Part shown: piece after piece, positions 17,537 through 26,807 of the stretch
Layout of the letters: every line of letters begins with the position of its first letter
Position numbering within the stretch: the stretch's first letter is position 1
NCBI RefSeq assembly: GCF_000518645.1
Contig: NZ_JADZ01000033.1
Location: forward strand, 1 to 62,279
DNA length: 62,279 bases
Direction: 5' to 3'
Source of the DNA: Curvibacter gracilis ATCC BAA-807
Lineage (GTDB): Bacteria > Pseudomonadota > Gammaproteobacteria > Burkholderiales > Burkholderiaceae_C
The notes under the pieces: model-generated
Told to the model about the DNA's origin: nothing
Database searches by the model: none
What the model saw: only the letters and a program-made list of their open reading frames with translations
Program-made: the position numbers and the translations under genes

Positions 17537-18796
17537 ATGAACGCGCAAGCTGACGCCCCGACCGCCCTGGAGGGCCGGCGTCCATCCCGTGCCGTCGCCC
17601 TGCTGTTCGGGGCCCTGCTGTCGGGCCTGTTCGGCCAGGCCCAGGCCGCTCCGGTGGGCGACAGCCTGGACCGCCCCGCGCTCACCACCCGCCTGGGGCC
17701 CGCCTCGGTGCTGCTGGCGGCGGCCCAGGCCGGCCCGACCACCGTGGCGGTGGGCGAGCGCGGGCTGGTGCTGCTCAGCGCCGACCCGGCCCGCAGCTGG
17801 CGCCAGGCCCAGGTGCCGGTCAGCGTCACCCTGACGGCCGTGCGCTTTGCCGACGAGCGCCACGGCATCGCCGTGGGCCATGCCGGCGTGGTGCTGAGCA
17901 CCGACGACGGCGGCCAGAGCTGGCAGCAGCGCCTCAACGGCCGCCAGATCGCCCAGGCCCTGCTCGATGAAGCCCGGGCCAGCCAACAGAGCCGACCGCA
18001 GCCCCACACGCAACCCATGCCGCTGGCCCAGGCCGAGCGCCTGGTCCAGGACGGCGCCGACAAGCCCCTGCTCGACGTGGCCCTGCTGTCGCCACGCCGC
18101 GCCCTGGCCGTGGGCGCCTATGGCCTGGCCATGGCCAGTGAAGACGGTGGCCAGCACTGGGCCCCCTGGTCGGCCCGGCTGGACAACCCCAAGGGCCTGC
18201 ACCTGTACGCCGTGCGCCACCGGGGCGGCGCCATCCTGCTGGCCGGTGAACAAGGCCTGTTGCTGTACTCCAGCGACGAGGGCGCGCATTTCCAGCGCCT
18301 GCCCAGCCCCTACGCCGGCAGCTTTTTCACGGCCGAGATGCTGAGCCCCACCGAGTTCGTGGTGGCCGGCCTGCGCGGCCAGATCTGGCACACCCGTGAT
18401 GCCGGCCAGCACTGGCAGCCCATCGCCAACCCGGTGCCCGCCAGCATCACCGGCTCGGCCCAGGGCGCTGGCGGCCAACTGTGGTGGGTCAACCAGGCCG
18501 GCCTGCTGCTGCAGCAGCGCAACGGCGCCCTGCAGCCCGTCAACGCCAAGCCCCTGGCCCCGCTGAGCGCCGTGCTGCCCCTGGCCGGCGGCCGCTGGCT
18601 CACGCTCGGCTTTCAGGGGGCCCAACTGCTGGCGCCTGATGGGGCGCCTTTGCCGAGGCCCGTCAGAGAACCTGCCAACCAGCCTGCCAACCAGCCTGCG
18701 TCAGAACCTTCAACCGCGCCTTCGACCCAAGCTGCGACGGCCTCCGTGGCCACCGCCCGCGCCACGTCCTCCCCCTCTGCCGGATCCCAGCCATGA
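17537..18796 (+). CDS. YCF48/BNR-repeat protein, probably exported
   Basis: The 419-residue protein has a hydrophobic export signal and repeated beta-propeller motifs of the YCF48/sialidase type, visible as STDDGGQSWQQ, ASEDGGQHWAP and HTRDAGQHWQP. Proteins of this type regularly accompany DUF1302/DUF1329/MMPL genes. The C terminus (about 375-419) is a low-complexity Pro/Ala/Ser/Thr tail. Its stop codon overlaps the start of the transporter gene (ATGA), indicating coupled translation. Confidence 0.82.
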   Translation: MNAQADAPTALEGRRPSRAVALLFGALLSGLFGQAQAAPVGDSLDRPALTTRLGPASVLLAAAQAGPTTVAVGERGLVLLSADPARSWRQAQVPVSVTLTAVRFADERHGIAVGHAGVVLSTDDGGQSWQQRLNGRQIAQALLDEARASQQSRPQPHTQPMPLAQAERLVQDGADKPLLDVALLSPRRALAVGAYGLAMASEDGGQHWAPWSARLDNPKGLHLYAVRHRGGAILLAGEQGLLLYSSDEGAHFQRLPSPYAGSFFTAEMLSPTEFVVAGLRGQIWHTRDAGQHWQPIANPVPASITGSAQGAGGQLWWVNQAGLLLQQRNGALQPVNAKPLAPLSAVLPLAGGRWLTLGFQGAQLLAPDGAPLPRPVREPANQPANQPASEPSTAPSTQAATASVATARATSSPSAGSQP

Positions 18797-21222
18797 GCGC
18801 CATCGCCCCTTCCCTGTCTCAGGCCAGCCCGCCGGCCCAGGCCGATTTCGATGCCCGCTCGGGCTCGGCCATCGAGCGCCTGCTGTTCAACAACCGCCTG
18901 TGGGTGGTCCTGCTCTGTGCGCTGGCCACCGTGGTGCTGGGCTGGCAGGCCACGCGCCTGCAGCTCAACGCCAGCTTCGAAAAGACCATTCCCGCCAGCC
19001 ACCCCTATGTGCAGAACTACCTGCAGCACCAGGGTGAGCTCAGCGGCCTGGGCAATGCGGTGCGCATCGTCGTGGCCAACGAGCGCGGCAGCAGCCTGTA
19101 CGACCCCGCCTACCTGGAGACCCTGCGCCAGATCAGCGACGAGGTGTTCCTGATCCCCGGGGTGGCCCGCACCCAGATGAAGTCGCTCTGGACCCCCAGC
19201 ACCCGCTGGGTCGGCGTGACCGAAGACGGGCTGGAAGGCGGCCCGGTGATCCCCGACGGCTACGACGGCTCGCCCGCCAGCCTGCAGCAGCTGGCGGCCA
19301 ACATCGCCCGCTCGGGCGAGCAGGGCCAGGTGGTGGCGCTGGATGGCCGCTCCACCGCCTTGTACGTGCCCCTGCTGGAGCGCGACCCCGACGGCCGCCG
19401 CCTGGACTACACCGCGCTGTCCGAGCGGCTGGAGGCCTTGCGCACCAAGTACGAGGGCCGTGGCGTCACGCTGCACATCACGGGCTTTGCCAAGATCGTC
19501 GGCGACCTCATTGCCGGGGTGCGCATGGTGCTGGTCTTCTTTGCCCTGGCCGTGCTCATTGCTGCGGGCATGGTGTATGGCTTCACCCGCTGCGTGCGCT
19601 CCACCGCCCTGGTGGTGCTGGCCTCGCTGGTGGCCGTGGTGTGGCAGCTGGGCCTGCTGCCCACCCTGGGCTATGCCCTGGATCCGTACTCCATCCTGGT
19701 GCCCTTTCTGGTGTTCGCCATCGGCATGAGCCACGGCGCCCAGAAGATGAACGGCATCATGCAGGACATCGGGCGCGGCATCCCCCCGCTGGTGGCCGCC
19801 CGCTTCACCTTCCGCAGGCTGTTCCTCGCCGGCCTCACCGCCTTGCTGGCCGACGCCGTGGGCTTTGCCGTGCTGCTGGTCATCGACATCCAGGTGATCC
19901 GTGAGCTGGCCATCGCCGCCTCGCTGGGCGTGGCCATGCTGATCTTCACCAACCTGATCCTGCTGCCCATCCTGCTCAGCTACACCGGCGTCAGCCAGGC
20001 CGCAGCCGAGCGCAGCCTGCGCAGCGAGCTGGCCGATGCCGCCGGGGCCGCCCGCCACCCGGCCTGGGCCCTGCTGGACCGCTTCACCCAGCGCCGCTGG
20101 GCCCTGGCGGCCCTGGCCGTGGCCGCCGCCCTGGCCGCGGTCGGTTACCAGTGGAGCACCCGGCTGCAGATCGGCGACCTGGACCCCGGCGCCCCCGAGC
20201 TGCGCGCCGACAGCCGCTACAACCGCGACGTGGCCTACGTCAATGCCGCCTACGGTGCCTCCAGCGATGTGCTGGCCGTGATGGTCAAAACCCCCGAGGG
20301 CCAGTGCGCCAACTACGCCGTGCTCAACCGGGTGGACGCGCTGGAGTGGCAGCTGCGCCAGATCGAGGGCGTGGAAGCCACCAACACCTTGTCGCTGCTG
20401 AACCGCCGCGTGCTGTCCGGCCTCAACGAGGGCAGCCCCAAGTGGTATGAGTTCCTGCCCAACCAGGACATGCTCAACACCGTCACCGCAGGCGCGCCAC
20501 GCGGCCTCTACAACGATGCCTGCAGCCTGCTCACGGTGTATGTGTACCTGCGCGACCACAAGGCCGACACCTTGAACCGCGTGGTGGCCCAGGTCGAGGC
20601 CTTCGCCCGCGACAACAACGGCCCGCAGGGCGAGTTTCTGCTGGCCGCAGGTTCGGCCGGCATCGAGGCTGCCACCAACATCGTGGTCAAGAGCGCCTGG
20701 CACGACATGCTGCTCATGGTCTATGCCGCGGTGGTGCTGCTGTGCTTCATCACCTTCCGCTCCTGGCGCGCCGTGCTGGTGGCCGTGCTGCCCCTGATGC
20801 TGACCTCGGTGTTGGCCGAGGCCCTGATGGTGGGGCTGGGCATGGGCGTGAAAGTGGCCACCCTGCCCGTGATCGCCCTGGGCGTGGGCATCGGGGTGGA
20901 CTACGCGCTGTACATCCTCAGCATCACCCTGGCCCGGCTGCGTGCCGGTGCCACGCTGTCGCAGGCCTATTACCAGGCCCTGCTGTTCACCGGCAAGGTG
21001 GTCATGCTGACCGGCGTCACCCTGGCCATCGGGGTGGTCACCTGGGTGTTCAGCCCCATCAAGTTCCAGGCCGACATGGGCCTGCTGCTGGCCTTCATGT
21101 TCCTCTGGAACATGCTCGGCGCCCTGGTGTTGCTGCCCGCACTTGCCCACTTTCTGCTGCGCCCTGCCACATCCGGCACACCCGGCACGGGCCCGGCCAT
21201 GAATCCGCCCCAGCCTGCCTGA
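18793..21222 (+). CDS. MMPL/RND-superfamily transporter
   Basis: The 809-residue protein has two halves, each with one membrane helix, a large periplasmic loop and a bundle of about five helices, as in the MMPL branch of RND transporters. The GIGMSHGAQKMNG-like and GVGIGVDYALYIL segments are the usual helix-4 regions with acidic or polar residues for proton flow. Such proteins move hydrophobic molecules between inner membrane and periplasm. With the three preceding genes it forms an envelope transport module. Confidence 0.87.
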   Translation: MSAIAPSLSQASPPAQADFDARSGSAIERLLFNNRLWVVLLCALATVVLGWQATRLQLNASFEKTIPASHPYVQNYLQHQGELSGLGNAVRIVVANERGSSLYDPAYLETLRQISDEVFLIPGVARTQMKSLWTPSTRWVGVTEDGLEGGPVIPDGYDGSPASLQQLAANIARSGEQGQVVALDGRSTALYVPLLERDPDGRRLDYTALSERLEALRTKYEGRGVTLHITGFAKIVGDLIAGVRMVLVFFALAVLIAAGMVYGFTRCVRSTALVVLASLVAVVWQLGLLPTLGYALDPYSILVPFLVFAIGMSHGAQKMNGIMQDIGRGIPPLVAARFTFRRLFLAGLTALLADAVGFAVLLVIDIQVIRELAIAASLGVAMLIFTNLILLPILLSYTGVSQAAAERSLRSELADAAGAARHPAWALLDRFTQRRWALAALAVAAALAAVGYQWSTRLQIGDLDPGAPELRADSRYNRDVAYVNAAYGASSDVLAVMVKTPEGQCANYAVLNRVDALEWQLRQIEGVEATNTLSLLNRRVLSGLNEGSPKWYEFLPNQDMLNTVTAGAPRGLYNDACSLLTVYVYLRDHKADTLNRVVAQVEAFARDNNGPQGEFLLAAGSAGIEAATNIVVKSAWHDMLLMVYAAVVLLCFITFRSWRAVLVAVLPLMLTSVLAEALMVGLGMGVKVATLPVIALGVGIGVDYALYILSITLARLRAGATLSQAYYQALLFTGKVVMLTGVTLAIGVVTWVFSPIKFQADMGLLLAFMFLWNMLGALVLLPALAHFLLRPATSGTPGTGPAMNPPQPA

Positions 21223-21270
21223 CCTGGCGTGAACCCACCCGAACCCACCCGAACCCGAAAGAAGGACCCC

Positions 21271-21774
21271 ATGAAGCTGAGCAAGCTGCTCTTTGGCCGC
21301 CACCCCCTGCGCGCGGCGCTCGCCGCCGCCCTGATGAGCGGCCTTGCCGTGGCGGCCCATGCCCAGACCGCCCCCGACCAGGTGTTCCAGCAGTACCTGG
21401 CCGCCGTCAAGGCGCATGACAAGGCGGCCGTCGAGGCGCTGATCGCCGACGACGTCGAGCGCTCCGACTTCCCGGCCTGCCGCCCCGAGATGAGCAACAA
21501 GCAGTGCCTGTCGCTGTACATCGACGCCACCGTGCTCAGCCAGGCCGGCGAGATCACCGTGCTGCGCACCCAGGTCCAGGGCGACACCGTGCGCGCCACG
21601 CTGGAGCTGCGCAGCGCCCTGACCCGCCGCGCCGGGGTGGAGCGTGCGCTGGGCACCGACGAGGTGCGCGTGCGCCAGGGCCGCATCGTGGCCTTCCGCT
21701 TCGTGCCCGACTTTGCCGACGAGCCCACCCGCCGCTTCTTTGCCAGCCTGGGCATCGGGCCCGGCGCGCACTGA
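21271..21774 (+). CDS. Exported SnoaL/NTF2-like protein
   Basis: The 167-residue protein has a clear signal peptide ending at AHA and a mature domain of the SnoaL/NTF2-like fold (DQVFQQYLAAVKAHDKAAVEALIADD, with later strand repeats). Such folds bind small molecules or act as isomerases and hydratases. A secreted member in this position may act on the substrate in the periplasm; that is inference. It starts 48 bases after the transporter gene, with AAGGA as ribosome site. Confidence 0.7.
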   Translation: MKLSKLLFGRHPLRAALAAALMSGLAVAAHAQTAPDQVFQQYLAAVKAHDKAAVEALIADDVERSDFPACRPEMSNKQCLSLYIDATVLSQAGEITVLRTQVQGDTVRATLELRSALTRRAGVERALGTDEVRVRQGRIVAFRFVPDFADEPTRRFFASLGIGPGAH

Positions 21775-21815
21775 GCCCGGTAGCTCACCCACCGCATTTT
21801 TGAAGAGGACCTTGC

Positions 21816-22988
21816 ATGTTTCGTTTCTTCCCCACCAACTACGTCTGGGATCTGTCCATCAACCTGGCCATCGAAATGGGCGCCCGCATGGGTGAGATCC
21901 AGGCCATGTGCGCGCCCCTGACCGAGGCCGCCAAGCAACCCGACGCGGCCGGCACCGCCGCCTTTCGCGAGACCTGGGTGCGCATGGCCAACCAGCTCAG
22001 CGAACTGGCCGCCGAAGACGAGGGCCGTGGCCGGCTGATCTCGGCCGGCGACAAGCTCAACCGCGCCGCCACCTACCTGATCACGGCCGAGCGCCTGCTG
22101 GCGCACGGCAGCGAGGGTCGGCTGGCCCTGTACCAGCAGTTTCTGCAGACCTTCCGCCGCGGCGTCGAGCTGACCGGCGAGAACTGCGAGTTCGTGCGCA
22201 TCCCCTACGAGGGCCAGCACCTGTCGGGCCTGTTCGTGCGCGCCCACGGCGTCACCGGGCCGGCGCCCATCCTGGTCCAGGTCAACGGCCTGGACTCGAC
22301 CAAGGAGATGAAATACCGCGTGGGCCTGCCGGCCTGGCTGGCGCAACGCGGCGTGGCCTCGCTGATCATCGACCAGCCCGGCACCGGCGAGGCCTTGCGC
22401 CTGCAGGGCCTCACCGCCCGCTACGACAGCGAGCACTGGGCCAGCCGCGTGGTGGATTGGCTGGAAACCCGCAGCGACATCGATCCCCGGCGCATCGGCC
22501 TCGAAGGCGTGTCGCTGGGCGGCTACTACTGCCCGCGTGCGGTGGCCTTCGAGCCGCGCTTTGCCTGCGGCGTGGTCTGGGGCGCCAACCACGACTGGCG
22601 CGACGTGCAGAAAAAGCGCCTGGCCCGCGAGGGCAGCCTGCCCGTGCCCCACTACTGGGAGCATGTGCGCTGGGTCTGGGGCGCCAAGGACCAGGACGAC
22701 TTCATGCGCATCGCCGAGAACGTGCACCTGGACGGCGTGCTCGACCGCATCCGCGTGCCCTTCCTGGTCACCCATGGCGAGAAGGATTCGCAGATCCCGC
22801 TGCACTGGGCCCACCGCACCTACGAGCAGCTGGTGAACAGCCCCAAGCGCGAGCTCAAGGTCTTCACCGACCGTGAAGGCGGCGTGCAGCACTCGAGCTT
22901 CGACAACTCGGCCAACGCCGGTGCCTACATCGCCGACTGGGTGGCCGAAACCCTGGGCGGGCGCACCGCGCAGGGCACCCCCCTCTGA
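21816..22988 (+). CDS. Alpha/beta hydrolase, DHPON-hydrolase/FrsA-like
   Basis: The 390-residue enzyme has a helical N-terminal domain (about 1-125) followed by an alpha/beta hydrolase core. The nucleophile elbow is GVSLGG (Ser233), the acid is probably Asp324 in GEKDSQIP and the base His359 in GGVQHSS. The layout resembles 2,6-dihydroxypseudooxynicotine hydrolase and related enzymes that cut C-C bonds next to a carbonyl. Placed before an extradiol-type dioxygenase, it is a good candidate for hydrolysing the ring-cleavage product. Ribosome site AGAGGA. Confidence 0.8.
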   Translation: MFRFFPTNYVWDLSINLAIEMGARMGEIQAMCAPLTEAAKQPDAAGTAAFRETWVRMANQLSELAAEDEGRGRLISAGDKLNRAATYLITAERLLAHGSEGRLALYQQFLQTFRRGVELTGENCEFVRIPYEGQHLSGLFVRAHGVTGPAPILVQVNGLDSTKEMKYRVGLPAWLAQRGVASLIIDQPGTGEALRLQGLTARYDSEHWASRVVDWLETRSDIDPRRIGLEGVSLGGYYCPRAVAFEPRFACGVVWGANHDWRDVQKKRLAREGSLPVPHYWEHVRWVWGAKDQDDFMRIAENVHLDGVLDRIRVPFLVTHGEKDSQIPLHWAHRTYEQLVNSPKRELKVFTDREGGVQHSSFDNSANAGAYIADWVAETLGGRTAQGTPL

Positions 22989-23018
22989 TTCAACCGCCCT
23001 CTTTTCTGGAGACATTGC

Positions 23019-23990
23019 ATGAACATCATCGGACCCGATGCCCTGGTCTTTGGCGTGGACGACCTCGCCGCCTGCAGCCGCTACCTCACCGACTACGGCC
23101 TGCAGCCGGTCGATGTGAACGCCGAGGGCGGCCGCTTTGAAGCCCTGGACGGCACGGCCATCGTGCTGGCCCGCCGTGACGACCCCACCTTGCCCGCCCC
23201 CCTGGGCACGGCCAGCCAGCTGCGCAAGACTGTCTACGGCGTGGCCGATGCCGCCACCCTGGACGCCATTGCCGCTGAACTGGGCCGCGACCGCGAGGTG
23301 CGCCGTCTGCCCGACGGCTCGCTCGAAACCCAGGACGACATGGGCTTTGCCCTGGGCTTCCAGCTCAGCGTGCGCCGTCCCCTCGATTTGCCGGCCGAAA
23401 CCGTCAACGCCCCCGGTGCACCGGCACAGCGCCCGGCCAACCAGGTGGCGGCCAGCGACGACACCGCCATCCGCCCGCGCACCCTGTCGCACGTGGTCTA
23501 CTTTGTGCCTGATGCGGCCCGGGCCGAGGCCTTCTATGTGCAGCGCCTGGGCTTTCGCTGCACCGACCGCTTCACCGGCGTGGGCCCCTTTCTGCGCCCC
23601 GCCGGCACGCTGGACCACCACACCCTGTTCCTGATCCAGACCCCCCCGTTCATGAAGGGGGTGGAACACTTCACCTTCCACCTGGGGGGCCCGTCCGAGC
23701 TGATGCAGGCCGGCACGCGCTTCGTCAACCAGGGCTACCAGTCGTTCTGGGGCCCGGGGCGGCACCGCTTCGGCTCCAACTGGTTCTGGTACTTCAACAG
23801 CCCGCTGGGCTGCCATGTCGAGTACGACGCCGACATGGACCTGCACGACGACCAATGGCAGGCCCGCGAGACCCCCATGGGCGCCGACGCCTCGCAGCTG
23901 TTCCTGTTCCAGCACCGCGAGAAGTGGGCCCCCTCCGGCCCGCCGCCCGGCGCAGCTCAGGCCGCTCACTCTGCTCAGGCAGAACACTGA
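23019..23990 (+). CDS. Extradiol-type VOC dioxygenase
   Basis: The 323-residue protein has two vicinal-oxygen-chelate modules. In the second, His158, His217 and Glu268 are placed like the iron ligands of type I extradiol dioxygenases, and the second-shell residues also match (HH at 200-201, His249, Tyr258). It probably opens a catechol-like ring next to its hydroxyls. The best guess is 2,3-dihydroxybiphenyl dioxygenase-like chemistry on an unknown diol. The C terminus is extended and Ala/Gln/His-rich. Ribosome site GGAGA. Confidence 0.8.
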   Translation: MNIIGPDALVFGVDDLAACSRYLTDYGLQPVDVNAEGGRFEALDGTAIVLARRDDPTLPAPLGTASQLRKTVYGVADAATLDAIAAELGRDREVRRLPDGSLETQDDMGFALGFQLSVRRPLDLPAETVNAPGAPAQRPANQVAASDDTAIRPRTLSHVVYFVPDAARAEAFYVQRLGFRCTDRFTGVGPFLRPAGTLDHHTLFLIQTPPFMKGVEHFTFHLGGPSELMQAGTRFVNQGYQSFWGPGRHRFGSNWFWYFNSPLGCHVEYDADMDLHDDQWQARETPMGADASQLFLFQHREKWAPSGPPPGAAQAAHSAQAEH

Positions 23991-24003
23991 GGCGAGCGCC
24001 ACC

Positions 24004-24378
24004 GTGTCACCCTGGATCCGCCTGTGCCACCTGGACGATCTGCCCGAGGGCAGCTCGCGTGGCTTCGACCCCCTGCAGCAGGGGCAGGACTCGGTGCTGC
24101 TGGTGCGCCGCCAGGGCCAGGTCCATGCCTACCGCGATGCCTGCCCCCACCACGGCGGCACGCCCATGGCCTGGCGCAAGGACGCCTACCTCAACGCGGC
24201 CGGCGACCGCATCGTCTGCCACGCCCATGGCGCACAGTTCGACATCGCCACCGGGCAATGCACCCTGGGCCCCTGCCTGGGGCAGGCCCTGGCCCGGCTG
24301 GCCATCGAGCAAAGCCCCCAGGGCGAGTTGAGCCTGCACCGCCACCAACTGATTTCAAAGAACGGAGACATCCCATGA
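24004..24378 (+). CDS. Rieske [2Fe-2S] protein
   Basis: The 124-residue protein carries the Rieske motif CxH (Cys47, His49) and CxxH (Cys72, His75). It is small like a soluble Rieske ferredoxin, which would pass electrons to an oxygenase. The start is taken at the GTG at 24004, 13 bases after the dioxygenase stop; the frame upstream lies inside the preceding gene. Its stop overlaps the next ATG (ATGA). No Rieske oxygenase alpha subunit is present in this run, so its electron acceptor is unclear. Confidence 0.82.
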   Translation: MSPWIRLCHLDDLPEGSSRGFDPLQQGQDSVLLVRRQGQVHAYRDACPHHGGTPMAWRKDAYLNAAGDRIVCHAHGAQFDIATGQCTLGPCLGQALARLAIEQSPQGELSLHRHQLISKNGDIP

Positions 24379-25526
24379 CCCCATCCCACCCTCAACCATC
24401 GTCCCAACAACACAAGATCCTGATCATCGGCGGCGGCTTTTCCGGCATGGCGGCTGCCATCGAGTTGCGCAAGCGCGGCCAGCAGGTTGACCTGGTCGAG
24501 ATCGACCCCGGCTGGCGCTCCTATGGCGCGGGCATCAGCCTGGGTGGCGCCACCCTGCGGGCCTTCCGACAACTGGGCATCCTGGACCCCTTCCTGCAAG
24601 TCGGCCATGCCTCGGATGGCGTCGAGCTGCTGGCCCCCAACGGCGCCACGCTGGCCCTGCTGCCCACGCCCCGCATCGCCGGGGCCGATGTGCCGGGCGG
24701 CGGCGCCATCATGCGCCCCGTGCTGGCGCGCCTGCTGGCCGAGGCCACCCGGGCCTCGGGCACCCAGGTGTTTCTGGGCAGCACCTTCACCGAGATCCGC
24801 CAGGACGCCGAAGGCGTCGACGTGCGCTTCACCGACGGCAGCCAGCGCCGCTACGACCTGGTCATCGGTGCCGACGGCCTGTACTCCAAGGTGCGGCAGG
24901 CCGTGTTCCCGCAGGCCCCGACCCCGCGCTACAGCGGCCAGGCCGTGTGGCGCGCCGTGCTGCCCCGCCCCGACAGCGTGGACCACGCCATGATGTGGGT
25001 GGGCCCCAAGATCAAGGTGGGCGTCAACCCGGTCTCCAAGACCGAGATGTACCTGTTCCTGACCGAAGACCGCGAGCACAACACCCACGTGCCGCCGGCC
25101 GACTTTCATCGCCTGCTCGACGCCTTGCTGGCCCCTTTCAGCGCCCCCCTGGTCCAGCAGCTGCGCAGCCTGCTGACGCCCGAGTCGCAGATCGTGTTCC
25201 GCCCGCTCGAAGGCCTGCTCATGCCGCGCCCCTGGCACCAGGGCCGGGTGGTGCTGATCGGCGACACCGTACACGCCACCACGCCGCACCTGGCCTCGGG
25301 CGCCTGCATCGGCATCGAAGACGCCCTGGTGCTGGCCCAGGAGCTGGAGCCCGGCGACGGCTTGGACGCCGCCCTGCAACGCTTTGAGAACCGGCGCTGG
25401 GAGCGTTGCCGCATGGTGGTCGAGAACTCGGGCCGCCTGGGCGAGATCGAGATCACGGGTGGCGACAAGGCCGAACACGCGCGCATCATGCGCGCCTCGC
25501 TGATGAGCCTGGCGGAGCCCGTATGA
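24375..25526 (+). CDS. FAD-dependent aromatic monooxygenase
   Basis: The 383-residue protein has the fold signatures of PHBH-type flavin monooxygenases: dinucleotide-binding ILIIGGGFSGMAAAIELRKRG at about 15-35, the DG motif in VIGADGLYSKVR, and the GD motif VVLIGDTVHATTPHLASGA. These enzymes hydroxylate an aromatic ring using NAD(P)H and oxygen. In this operon it probably creates the diol that the VOC dioxygenase cleaves. Both ends overlap their neighbours by ATGA. Confidence 0.87.
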   Translation: MTPSHPQPSSQQHKILIIGGGFSGMAAAIELRKRGQQVDLVEIDPGWRSYGAGISLGGATLRAFRQLGILDPFLQVGHASDGVELLAPNGATLALLPTPRIAGADVPGGGAIMRPVLARLLAEATRASGTQVFLGSTFTEIRQDAEGVDVRFTDGSQRRYDLVIGADGLYSKVRQAVFPQAPTPRYSGQAVWRAVLPRPDSVDHAMMWVGPKIKVGVNPVSKTEMYLFLTEDREHNTHVPPADFHRLLDALLAPFSAPLVQQLRSLLTPESQIVFRPLEGLLMPRPWHQGRVVLIGDTVHATTPHLASGACIGIEDALVLAQELEPGDGLDAALQRFENRRWERCRMVVENSGRLGEIEITGGDKAEHARIMRASLMSLAEPV

Positions 25527-26773
25527 GCCAGCCGCTGTCCACCACGCGCGCGCCGGCTGCGGCCACCGCAGCGGCTTCTGTTCCTGCTTCCGCTTTTGCA
25601 GAACGGGCCGACACCGAGCGCTGGCCGGCCCGGCTGGCGCTGATGCTGGCGCACTGCGCCGGCATGCTCGACCTGGTGGCCCTGCCGGTCTGGGTGGGCA
25701 CCCTGGTCTCGGCCTACCAACTGGACCCGCAGCAGGCCGGGGGCCTGGCCACCCTGTTCCTGGTGGGGGCGGTGTTCAGCAGCCTGGCCGTGGCGCCGCG
25801 CCTGCACCGCCTGCCCGGGCGGCTGGTGGCCGCGCTGGGCTTTGGCCTGGCCGCGCTGGCCTTTGCCGGCGTGTCGCAGACCACCGACTACGCCACCATG
25901 GCCGTGCTGCACGCCCTGGCCGGCGTCACCTCGGCCGCCGCCCTCAGCTGCACCCACGGCACCATTGCGCGCAGCGCCAACCCGCACCGGCTGTTTGCCT
26001 TTGTCGGCATCGCGCTGGGGGTGTTTGCCGTGCTGTTCTTTGCGGCGGTGCCACCCCTGTTGGCCCAGCTGGGCGGGGCTCTGCTGTTCCAGGTGTTTGC
26101 CGGCGTCATGGCCGTGGCCTGCGTGGCCACCGCGCTGGCGTTTCCGCAGCGCGTGCGGGGCCAGGTGCCGGTGGCAGGGCAGGGCAGCCCGGCTGCAGTT
26201 CCCCGTGTGGCCCTGGGTCGAGCCGTCTGGCTGGGGGCCTTGGGGGTCAGCTGCATGGCGGTGGTGCAGGCCATGATGTTCAGCTTTCTGGAGCGCATCG
26301 GCATGGACCGGGGCTTCGGCCTGCAGGCTGTCAATGCGGTGCTGGTGGCGCTGGGCCTGGTCAACCTGCTGCCCGCCGGCCTGGCCGCGCTGCTGCAGCG
26401 GCGCTGGCTGGCCGAGCGTGTGGTGCTGTGCGGCCCGCTGGCCCAGGCCGTGCTGGTGCTGGTCATCACGCAAAGCCAGCAGTTTGCCCCTTATGCCGCC
26501 GCCGCCTCGGTGTTTGCCGCGGTGATGATCTTCACCCACACCTTTGCCTTCGGCCTGCTGGCGCGGCTCGACCCCAGCGGCCGGGCCCTGGCCGCCACCC
26601 CGGCCATGATGATGGCCGGCGCCGCCCTGGGCCCCGTGCTGGGCGGCACCCTGGTCAAGTGGGCCGGTTACGAAAGCCTGGCCGTGGCGGCCGTGCTCAC
26701 GGCGGCCTGTGCCGTGGCCTGCTTCTCACAGGCTCGCCAGCGCACATCAGCCCATCCAGCGCAGCCCGCCTGA
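25523..26773 (+). CDS. MFS transporter
   Basis: The 416-residue protein has an Ala-rich cytoplasmic N terminus of about 35 residues and about twelve hydrophobic segments in two groups. It belongs to the major facilitator superfamily; the branch is not certain. Its start overlaps the monooxygenase stop, so uptake or export of the pathway substrate is likely its role. Confidence 0.8.
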   Translation: MSQPLSTTRAPAAATAAASVPASAFAERADTERWPARLALMLAHCAGMLDLVALPVWVGTLVSAYQLDPQQAGGLATLFLVGAVFSSLAVAPRLHRLPGRLVAALGFGLAALAFAGVSQTTDYATMAVLHALAGVTSAAALSCTHGTIARSANPHRLFAFVGIALGVFAVLFFAAVPPLLAQLGGALLFQVFAGVMAVACVATALAFPQRVRGQVPVAGQGSPAAVPRVALGRAVWLGALGVSCMAVVQAMMFSFLERIGMDRGFGLQAVNAVLVALGLVNLLPAGLAALLQRRWLAERVVLCGPLAQAVLVLVITQSQQFAPYAAAASVFAAVMIFTHTFAFGLLARLDPSGRALAATPAMMMAGAALGPVLGGTLVKWAGYESLAVAAVLTAACAVACFSQARQRTSAHPAQPA

Positions 26774-26807
26774 GCGCGCCTCCCTTCAAGTCCTAGCCAA
26801 GCTACCC

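Noticed and set aside
16124-24002. Very long minus-strand frames (about 830 to 1,060 residues) opposite the envelope and hydrolase genes
   Set aside because: They are Gly/His/Gln/Ala-rich antisense shadows of high-GC genes with clear domain matches on the plus strand.
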